In this document: positions 58,402 to 64,000 of the stretch, one piece after another
How positions within the stretch are numbered: position 1 is the first letter of the stretch
Layout of the letters: each line of letters begins with the position of its first letter
NCBI RefSeq assembly: GCF_033446685.1
Contig: NZ_JAWQLY010000002.1
Location: 124,001-188,000, forward strand
Source: Modicisalibacter sp033446685
Lineage (GTDB): Bacteria; Pseudomonadota; Gammaproteobacteria; Pseudomonadales; Halomonadaceae
Length of the DNA stretch: 64,000 bases
Direction: 5' to 3'
Program-made: the position numbers and the translations under genes
The notes under the pieces: generated by a model
Told to the model about the DNA's origin: nothing
Seen by the model: only the letters and a program-made list of their open reading frames with translations
Database searches by the model: none

Positions 58402-59970
58402 GTGAGCCAGGTTATGATCGATGCCCTCAACGACCCCGCATGCTATGACCATCCGGTCACGGCCATCGAGATCTTCGAAACGCATATTTCTTGGATCGTG
58501 CTGACCGGCGAGTTCGCCTACAAGATCAAGAAGCCGCTCGATTACGGCAGTTTCCTGGACTTTTCCACACGCGAGAAACGCCTGCGCTTCTGCGAGCAGG
58601 AGGTGCGCCTCAATCGTCGCTTGTCGCCTAATCTGTATCTCGGTGTGGTGGCGCTGTCCGGCGATGCCCGGCGACCCCGGGTCAACGACGACAGTGAACC
58701 CTTCGAATACGCGGTGAAGATGCGCCAGTTCAGTAACCGTCATCTTTTCAGCCATCTGCAGGCCAGCGGCGAACTCTCACTGGAGTTGCTCGACAATCTG
58801 GTCGACCAGTTGGTGGTGTTCCATGAAGGCGCCGAACGTCTCCCCTCCGAGAGCGACCACGGCTCGCGCGTTGCGCTGCAGGCGATTCTCGCGCGCGAGT
58901 TCGAACTGATCGAATCGCGCCTGGCGAGCGGCGCCGACCTGCGCCGTCTCGAGCACCTCAGGACCTGGGTGACGGAGGCCTTCGAACGGCTGTCCGGCGA
59001 GTTCGGCCGACGCCATCGCGAAGGCTACGTGCGCGAAACCCATGGCGACGTGCACCTGGGCAATGCCGTCCAGCACGAGGGGCAGGCACTGCTCTTCGAT
59101 GGCATCGAGTTCAACGATGAGCTGCGCTGGAACGATGTCGGCAGCGATCTCGCCTTCCTGCTCATGGATCTGGAAGCGCGTGGCGAGCAGGCGTTCGCCA
59201 ATCACGCCCTTAATCGCTATCTGGAGCTGTCGGGCGATCACACGCTGGTGCGATTGCTGCCTTTCTACAAACTGTACCGTGCGCTGGTGCGGGCCAAGGT
59301 GGCAATGCTGCGCTATCACCAGCCGGAACTGCACCCGGTCGACCGTCAGGCGATCATGGCCGATTACCGACGCTACATCGCCCTGGCCGAGCAATACGCC
59401 GAGTTCAATTTCCCCTATCTGGTTATCGGGGTGGGTGTTTCGGGCAGTGGCAAGAGCCGTTTCACCGGCGAAATGGTCCAGCGTCTGGGTGGAATCCGGC
59501 TACGTTCGGATGTCGAGCGCAAGCGGCTGTTCGGCTTCGATCCACAGGCCAGAACCGGACGGGCGGATGTGGATATCTACACGCCCGAGGCCACCGAGCA
59601 GACCTATCGGCGCCTGGCACAACTGAGCGGCGTATTGTTGGAGGCCGGTTTCCCGGTATGTATCGACGCGACATGCCTGAAGCGCGAACAACGTGATCTG
59701 CTACGCCAACAGGCCGAAGCTCGCGGATTGCCGGTGCTGATGGTCAGCTTCGAAGCCGATGAGGAGACGTTGCGTGCCCGTATCATCAAGCGCGCGAAGC
59801 GAGGAGGCGATCCTTCGGAAGCCGGATTGTCCGTGCTCGAGCGACAGCTGCGCGATTTCGAAGCGTTCGAAGAGGATGAACGGCTGCATCTGGTCCATCT
59901 GGATACCACCGCGGATAACGCCAACTTGACCCTGGTGGGGCTGATCCAGGAACGCTTGCGATTGCAATAG
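58402..59970 (+). CDS. Aminoglycoside-phosphotransferase-like / P-loop ATPase fusion protein
   Basis: A 522-residue two-part protein. Residues ~1-330 carry a phosphotransferase-type (APH) fold with ETHISWIVLTGEFAYKIKKPLDYGSFLDFSTREKRLRFCEQEVRLNRRL and the catalytic-loop-like THGDVHLGNAVQ and LLFDGIEFND. Residues ~340-522 are a P-loop kinase (GVGVSGSGKSRFTGE, LRSDVERKRLFG, CIDATCLKREQRD). Such fusions are widespread but uncharacterised and are not established drug-resistance enzymes. GTG 58402 with AGGGAG upstream is preferred; the longer frame overlaps hemL. The P-loop part resembles gluconate-/zeta-toxin-type kinases. Confidence 0.8.
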   Translation: MSQVMIDALNDPACYDHPVTAIEIFETHISWIVLTGEFAYKIKKPLDYGSFLDFSTREKRLRFCEQEVRLNRRLSPNLYLGVVALSGDARRPRVNDDSEPFEYAVKMRQFSNRHLFSHLQASGELSLELLDNLVDQLVVFHEGAERLPSESDHGSRVALQAILAREFELIESRLASGADLRRLEHLRTWVTEAFERLSGEFGRRHREGYVRETHGDVHLGNAVQHEGQALLFDGIEFNDELRWNDVGSDLAFLLMDLEARGEQAFANHALNRYLELSGDHTLVRLLPFYKLYRALVRAKVAMLRYHQPELHPVDRQAIMADYRRYIALAEQYAEFNFPYLVIGVGVSGSGKSRFTGEMVQRLGGIRLRSDVERKRLFGFDPQARTGRADVDIYTPEATEQTYRRLAQLSGVLLEAGFPVCIDATCLKREQRDLLRQQAEARGLPVLMVSFEADEETLRARIIKRAKRGGDPSEAGLSVLERQLRDFEAFEEDERLHLVHLDTTADNANLTLVGLIQERLRLQ

Positions 59971-59987
59971 TTGTAGCCGCGGTACAA

Positions 59988-60016
59988 GAAAAAGCCCCGC
60001 TTGCGCGGGGCTTTTT
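59988..60016. terminator. Bidirectional terminator between the APH fusion gene and csgA
   Basis: A stem AAAAAGCCCCGC/GCGGGGCTTTTT (59989-60000 with 60005-60016) with loop TTGC has A/T tracts on both sides, so it can end transcription from both convergent genes. Confidence 0.9.
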
Positions 60017-60057
60017 CGTACAGCTTTTGTCACTGATGACGGTCAGGAGGCTGCAGC

Positions 60058-61080
60058 TTAGTACTGATAGACGTTGGCCATGTTGCCGCCGCCAGTCTGG
60101 GCGATTGTGGAAGCATTGTTGTAGCCATGCTGTACCACTGTCGCGTTGTTCGCGGCCATGCTCATCATGCTGCCGACGAAGCCGCCCAGCGCCCCTTGGG
60201 TGATGGTCGATTCGTTGCTCAGGCCGTCTTGGCTGACCGTTGCCACGTCGTTGTAGCCGCTCTGGGTGATGTAGGAATCGCTATTCCAGCCTGTCTGCTC
60301 GACCATGGCATCGTTGTTGAAGCCACTCTGGGTCGTTTCGGCGAAGTTGCTCTCGCCGCTCTGGTAGATATCGGAGGACTGTCCGAATCCTGACTGCTCC
60401 ACCGTAGCGTAGTTGTTTTCGTCACGCTGAGAGATGGTTGAGTCGTTATGAGCACCGGACTGGTAGACGGTAGCTGCGTTGTCTTCCCCGCGTTGCGTGA
60501 CGGTGGAATCCTGGTCGAAACCGCTTTGCTCGATCTTGGCGTAGTTGTCGTGGCCGCCTTGTTCTACCGATGAGTCGTGATAGCTGCCATTCTGTGTAAC
60601 GAGGGCGACATCGTCGTGACCGGTTTGCGTGACAGTGGAATCGTTGCTATGACCGTTCTGCGTGACGGCGGCAAAATCCCCCCCGGCCTGGTAGACAGAG
60701 GAGTCATTGTAATAGCCGTTCTGGGTCACTTTGGCTGCGCTGTTGTACCCTTCCTGATCTACCTGAGACTGGTTGCCGACGCCGCTCTGGGTGACGACGG
60801 CTTCATTGAAGGCGTTATGTTGAGAGACCTGCGAGCTGTTGCCCCAACCTTCTTGAAGCTGGGTGGCTTCATTGCGCAGGCCGCTTTGCATGACCGTCGC
60901 CTGATTGTGGCCGCCTTCCTGATCGATGGTGGAGTCGTTATGCCCACCGAACCAGCTTGAATACTGGGTGGCGTCGGCGCGGTTACCGAATCCAGTCTGT
61001 TCTATGTCGGATTCGTTATTGGCCATGGCGTTGGTGGATAGTGCAATAGCGGTAGCCAACAGTGTCATTTTGAATTTCAT
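60058..61080 (-). CDS. csgA: Major curlin CsgA-like, very long
   Basis: A 340-residue secreted amyloid subunit. After a ~20-residue signal peptide (MKFKMTLLATAIALSTNAMA), nearly the whole chain is made of ~11-residue strand units of the form N-x-[S/A]-x-V-x-Q-x-G-x-x, about 28 of them (roughly 14 curlin repeats). E. coli CsgA has 151 residues and five repeats. Units alternate between a Ser-type (NDSTVTQTG) and an Ala-type (AATVYQSG). Asp and Glu are unusually frequent. One irregular Gly/Met-rich break (GALGGFVGSMMSMAAN) lies near residue 295. Curlin polymerises outside the cell on CsgB. Because it follows csgB by 95 bp on the same strand, CsgA is assigned to it rather than a second nucleator. 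Confidence 0.88.
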   Translation of the reverse strand: MKFKMTLLATAIALSTNAMANNESDIEQTGFGNRADATQYSSWFGGHNDSTIDQEGGHNQATVMQSGLRNEATQLQEGWGNSSQVSQHNAFNEAVVTQSGVGNQSQVDQEGYNSAAKVTQNGYYNDSSVYQAGGDFAAVTQNGHSNDSTVTQTGHDDVALVTQNGSYHDSSVEQGGHDNYAKIEQSGFDQDSTVTQRGEDNAATVYQSGAHNDSTISQRDENNYATVEQSGFGQSSDIYQSGESNFAETTQSGFNNDAMVEQTGWNSDSYITQSGYNDVATVSQDGLSNESTITQGALGGFVGSMMSMAANNATVVQHGYNNASTIAQTGGGNMANVYQY

Positions 61081-61175
61081 GATATGTTCCCTTCTTTTAC
61101 TTTGATTGTGTAATTCGTTTACTGCTTTCGTGGTCGACGTCCTGTCGTTACTGCTCCAAAAACTGCCGTTGGCGA

Positions 61176-61646
61176 CTAGTGCTGAATGACCTGAATGCTG
61201 GCTCGCCCTCGGGAAAACTGTGTCACGCTGATTGGGGTATGACCGCCACCCAGTTGGAGTACGGCTGCAGCGCCGGAAACCCCTAGTTGGTTAATGGCCG
61301 CTTCCTTGTCGTACCCTGATTGAACTATCGTGGCGTCATGGCTGGCGCCGGTTTGTGTGATGTCGGCGCGTAAGTAACCGCCCGACTGCAATATGGCAGC
61401 TTCGTTGCTGTAGGCATTCTGGCGGATCGATGCCTGGTTGCTCTGGCCTAGTTGCGCGATGGTGGCACTGTTGCCGTAGCCACTCTGTACGTTGATGGCG
61501 CGATTAGAGGTGCCGGTCTGTTGAATAAGGGATGTATTCGAGCCCCTGGATGATCCTGTTACTTCAAGCTCCGAACCAATAGCCATGTCGTACCCATAAA
61601 CTGTTGGCGTTACCAGGAAGCAGGCGAGGAGAAGAAGGCGTTTCAT
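61176..61646 (-). CDS. csgB: Minor curlin / nucleator CsgB-like
   Basis: A 156-residue protein close to the size of E. coli CsgB (151). The signal peptide is MKRLLLLACFLVTPTVYG. The mature part has curlin units (NTSLIQQTGTS, NRAINVQSGYG, NSATIAQLGQS, NQASIRQNAYS, NEAAILQSGGY) and ends in the basic, irregular FSRGRASIQVIQH, typical of the anchoring end of CsgB. It templates CsgA polymerisation at the cell surface. ATG 61646 follows an AGGACA ribosome-binding site; the upstream ATG in the same frame is less well placed. Confidence 0.85.
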   Translation of the reverse strand: MKRLLLLACFLVTPTVYGYDMAIGSELEVTGSSRGSNTSLIQQTGTSNRAINVQSGYGNSATIAQLGQSNQASIRQNAYSNEAAILQSGGYLRADITQTGASHDATIVQSGYDKEAAINQLGVSGAAAVLQLGGGHTPISVTQFSRGRASIQVIQH

Positions 61647-61904
61647 TTCGTGTCCTGGCGTTATCATTTGTTTACATTTTGATACCTTTTGGCTTTCGCG
61701 CCATAGGAAGAAAAAATGGAGTTGCAGATGGTTTGTTTAACTAATTACAAGAGAGTTTTAGTGGCGAGGTTAACTTGTCGACATTAGAAATCTAATACCA
61801 AAGGGTCTTGAAATTGACTCTTGTCATCTCTCGGACATGGCTGGCAGATTTACGATATAAAAAACGCCCTCAATGAGGGCGTCTGGAATGGAAAGCGGCA
61901 GCGA
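61647..61904. promoter_or_regulatory. csgG-csgB gap: terminator plus AT-rich promoter region
   Basis: Just after csgG is a hairpin ACGCCCTC/GAGGGCGT (61864-61871 with 61875-61882) followed on the minus strand by six T, an intrinsic terminator for the csgDEFG transcript. The remaining ~200 bp, rich in AT, presumably hold a separate csgBA promoter; I could not single out -10/-35 elements or a CsgD site with confidence. Confidence 0.6.
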
Positions 61905-62741
61905 CTAGAGCATCGGTGTCGGCGCTTCCAGGTAGGCACTGAGGATCGGGTCATCGATTTTAGCGGGATCGGCGAGTGTCCAGAGTCCGTCCTGGATGCC
62001 ACGTGCAATAAGATGGATCACTGAAGACTCGATGGCTGACATGACGGCCATTTGTACCGGCTCGTTATTGGTGTAGCCGATCTCTCCTTCCAGCAATCTC
62101 TTGAAGTCGATAAAGCGATACACACCCGCCCGTAACTCGTGCGAAAAAATCGTCTTGCTGGTCGTCACGTTGCCGAGCACTTCTCCCGTAGCGATATCGA
62201 TGGCTCGCAAGTTGACCGTGACCTGATCGACCTGATATTTCCCCGAAGCGCCGATCCCGAAGTACTCGGCTCCTGCCCCTCCCGTACGAACGTTCGAGTC
62301 GTAGGCTATGATCCCTCCTTCCAGCAGCACGCGTGCAGCGTTGAGCGAGCTGAGTTCATCGGTGCGTCCCGTGCGTTCGAGATTGGCACGAATGATTTTG
62401 CGTTCAGTCAGGAGATTCTGCAGCCCGACCCGTTCGAGCGGAATGAACCAGCCCGAATCGGCCAAGGCCCCGCTCAACATGGCCGCCCCCCCCTGGGTCA
62501 CCGCGGTGGAGAACGTGCTCGCCGGTTGTGGCTTGTATTGGCCGGTCTGATCGCGGAAATCGTAAACGGCCGCATAAATCCTGGCGCTCGGGCGTGGCAG
62601 GCTTATGAGATCGCTATAGGTTCCGGAGCGGGGCATCAAGGTTGCGGGTGCCTCCTCCAGGCCCTCGACATTGGTGACCATGCCAGTACAGCCTGAAAGC
62701 AGCAGAGTGCAAGTGAGAAGGCTTGTAGTGATAATTTTCAT
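61905..62741 (-). CDS. csgG: Curli secretion channel lipoprotein CsgG
   Basis: A 278-residue protein (E. coli 277). A lipoprotein signal ends in LLSGC (C18). Landmarks of CsgG are RIYAAVYDFRDQTGQYKPQPASTFSTAVTQGGAAMLSGALADSGWFIPLERVGLQNLLTERKIIRA, the constriction region with YKPQPASTFSTAV, and LLEGGIIAYDSNVRTGGAGAEYFGIGASGKYQVDQVTVNLRAI. It forms the nonameric outer-membrane pore for curlin. ATG 62741 puts the lipobox correctly; csgF ends 13 bp upstream. Confidence 0.96.
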   Translation of the reverse strand: MKIITTSLLTCTLLLSGCTGMVTNVEGLEEAPATLMPRSGTYSDLISLPRPSARIYAAVYDFRDQTGQYKPQPASTFSTAVTQGGAAMLSGALADSGWFIPLERVGLQNLLTERKIIRANLERTGRTDELSSLNAARVLLEGGIIAYDSNVRTGGAGAEYFGIGASGKYQVDQVTVNLRAIDIATGEVLGNVTTSKTIFSHELRAGVYRFIDFKRLLEGEIGYTNNEPVQMAVMSAIESSVIHLIARGIQDGLWTLADPAKIDDPILSAYLEAPTPML

Positions 62742-62754
62742 GTTGCGCGACTCC

Positions 62755-63153
62755 TCAAAGGCTGGGCGTGCCAAATCTGACGGTGGTTCTTTCACCCGTC
62801 TGTTTATTAAGGATCAGCATCTCGAAGCCGCCGCCTTGAAGACTGGTAATCTTGATGTTCAAATTGGAGCTATCAATGGTACTGTTGGTGCCGTTTTCCA
62901 AAGCATCTTCTATGGCATCATTGGTCAATGAACTACGTAAATCCTGCAGGAACAAATCCGATTCACTGAAACTGCCGTAGTCGAGTGCGTCCGGGTCTTT
63001 GTTGTTGTCTTGAGCCTGGGCCTTGTTCAGCAAGTAGTTGCCATTCAAGGGGTCGCCGCCAAATGAGGGGTTGATTGGCTGATAGATCAGTTCTCCGGCG
63101 TATAGCGGGCTGCTGGCTAACATCATTGCCAGGATAGTGGGGTATGCTTTCAT
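62755..63153 (-). CDS. csgF: Curli assembly protein CsgF
   Basis: A 132-residue protein with signal peptide MKAYPTILAMMLASSPLYA. The mature start GELIYQPINPSFGGDPLNGNYLLNKAQAQDNNKDP closely follows CsgF, whose N-terminus inserts into the CsgG pore. The rest is acidic (SESDLFLQDLRSSLTNDAIEDALENG). It couples secretion to CsgB-dependent nucleation. It lies between csgE and csgG on the same strand. Confidence 0.93.
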   Translation of the reverse strand: MKAYPTILAMMLASSPLYAGELIYQPINPSFGGDPLNGNYLLNKAQAQDNNKDPDALDYGSFSESDLFLQDLRSSLTNDAIEDALENGTNSTIDSSNLNIKITSLQGGGFEMLILNKQTGERTTVRFGTPSL

Positions 63154-63187
63154 GACTCGTTTCCTCGCGTATCCGACCTAGACCTGG

Positions 63188-63697
63188 TTACCATTCGTCG
63201 CCAGCTAGATCGCCATTATTGTCTAGGGCCTGCATGATTTTTCGTTGTAAATGAAGTTGCTCGACCTGCTCCACCGCTGCGGTAGCGTATTGGTCGACGT
63301 CGCTCAGCCTGGGTGGCAATGTCGCCTGGTAAAGTATGCGATTGTCTTCGGTAATCCAGATTAAGCTGCCCCAACGTGCCGAGGGCCTTTCATGGACGGT
63401 GAGACTTATATCGCTCAGTAACAAGCTGTCCAGACGGATTTGGCTGAATTGCCGAAAAAAGGTCTTACCGATCATCGTTACCGTACGGTCTATCAATAAG
63501 CCACTGAGGTTCGCAGCGCCATGAGGTTTGTAGGCGTCGTTGAGTACCGGGCCATCCGCTCCCTCAGGATTATCGTTTTGCGCTGATGCCGCACGTTGTG
63601 GATCCGGTACGGTTACATCCTGTGCCCCTGCCGCCGTTGTGAGCGTCATCGCGGCGACCAGAAGGACAACGGATAAGTTGGCGCGCGACATGACCAT
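63188..63697 (-). CDS. csgE: Curli assembly protein CsgE, extended form
   Basis: A 169-residue protein; E. coli CsgE has 129. A signal peptide (about 1-24) is followed by a ~35-residue acidic spacer (VPDPQRAASAQNDNPEGADGP) and then the CsgE domain: LSGLLIDRTVTMIGKTFFRQFSQ, the strictly conserved HERPSARWGSLIWIT, and the terminal QALDNNGDLAGDEW. CsgE caps the CsgG channel from the periplasm. The ATG (63697) overlaps the csgD stop as TGATG; a second ATG at 63691 is equally possible. Confidence 0.9.
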   Translation of the reverse strand: MVMSRANLSVVLLVAAMTLTTAAGAQDVTVPDPQRAASAQNDNPEGADGPVLNDAYKPHGAANLSGLLIDRTVTMIGKTFFRQFSQIRLDSLLLSDISLTVHERPSARWGSLIWITEDNRILYQATLPPRLSDVDQYATAAVEQVEQLHLQRKIMQALDNNGDLAGDEW

Positions 63698-64000
63698 CAC
63701 CGACGCTGCGGCTTGATGGGGTTGGGTGGAGGAGCGCCCAGATTCTGTCGCGCCCAGTTCATGGCCTGGATGCGGTTATGCACCTTGATCTTCCGGAAGA
63801 TGTTGTACAAGTGAGACTTGACCGTGTGCTCGCTGACGAACAGTTTGTCGGCAATTTCAGTGTTCGAAGCGCCGGAACCCAGCAGGCCGATGATCTCGAG
63901 TTCGCGGTGGGTCAGGCCACAGACGGGCCGATAGGCATTGAGCTGCTGACGGCGGTAGAATTCGATCAGCCGTGTCATCAGTGAACGAGACATCCATAGG
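63697..64000 (-). CDS. csgD: Curli master regulator CsgD (C-terminal part, cut by window edge)
   Basis: The frame runs off the right edge; ~100 residues are visible, all of them the LuxR-type DNA-binding end: GLTHRELEIIGLLGSGASNTEIADKLFVSEHTVKSHLYNIFRKIKVHNRIQAMNWARQNL, close to E. coli CsgD. The frame stays open upstream of the internal ATG at 63993, so this is not the true start. CsgD activates csgBA and biofilm genes. Its coupling to csgE (TGATG) places it first in the operon. Confidence 0.9.
   Translation of the reverse strand, partial: LWMSRSLMTRLIEFYRRQQLNAYRPVCGLTHRELEIIGLLGSGASNTEIADKLFVSEHTVKSHLYNIFRKIKVHNRIQAMNWARQNLGAPPPNPIKPQRR

Noticed and set aside
60058..61080. Short-period DNA repeats that could be read as a CRISPR or VNTR array.
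   Set aside because: The periodicity follows the ~11-residue protein repeat (33 bp), copies diverge strongly, and one reading frame stays open.
1..64000. tRNA/rRNA genes, insertion sequences or prophage genes.
   Set aside because: No cloverleaf-like segments, transposase motifs or phage structural genes were recognised; the holin-named protein is a common chromosomal family.

Overview
The window looks like a chromosomal segment near the replication origin of a halophilic gammaproteobacterium, most likely Halomonadaceae (Halomonas or a close relative). This rests on high GC, acidic proteins, several sodium-coupled carriers, and Pseudomonas/Halomonas-like gene order (hup, rubredoxin reductase, ubiC-ubiA, phoB-phoR, phoU-pstBACS, and mnmG-rsmG-parA-parB-atpIBEFHAGDC-glmU-glmS). 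No tRNA, rRNA, insertion sequence, prophage or CRISPR array was seen. Family names come from reading translated sequence; no database search was run.

Layout. 0-6.3 kb: the end of a FUSC/YccS-like gene, an SCP2-like protein, HU, rubredoxin reductase, ubiC-ubiA and phoB-phoR behind a Pho box. 6.3-15.4 kb: a catabolic block (alkaline-phosphatase-superfamily hydrolase, enolase-superfamily sugar-acid enzyme, sodium/solute symporter, TctCBA tripartite transporter) divergent from a LacI-type regulator, with two matching palindromic operators between them. It sits between phoR and the cysZ/phoU/pst genes and looks like an insertion into the Pho neighbourhood. 15.4-22.8 kb: cysZ, phoU and pstBACS with enlarged PstA and PstC; a Pho box lies between pstS and pstC. 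22.8-31.8 kb: YciA-type thioesterase, an unpaired TRAP binding protein, uvrD, a HexR/RpiR regulator, a small PA3496-like gene, an NSS symporter, a DUF72 protein and mltA. 31.9-34.3 kb: three small envelope/stress-type genes. 34.5-45.1 kb: glmU-glmS and the complete ATP synthase operon with atpI.

45.4-50.3 kb: parB, parA, rsmG and mnmG, then a 589-bp AT-rich gap with a cluster of DnaA-box-like sites, a good oriC candidate although dnaA is not present. 50.3-60 kb: a polar amino-acid ABC transporter, erpA, a ClC chloride transporter with a channel-like substitution, hemJ, thiD-thiE, hemL behind two perfect DnaA boxes, and an aminoglycoside-phosphotransferase/P-loop kinase fusion. 60-64 kb: a curli locus read entirely on the minus strand (csgD-csgE-csgF-csgG-csgB-csgA, with csgD running off the window). 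Its major subunit is very large, with about 28 beta-strand units, and the locus is visibly richer in AT than its surroundings.

How the parts work together: PhoR/PhoB sense phosphate through PstSCAB/PhoU and drive the two Pho boxes; ParA/ParB, the oriC candidate and DnaA boxes form the origin domain; GlmU/GlmS feed cell-wall UDP-GlcNAc; HemJ/HemL belong to tetrapyrrole synthesis; CsgD controls secretion and assembly of CsgB/CsgA fibres through CsgE/F/G.
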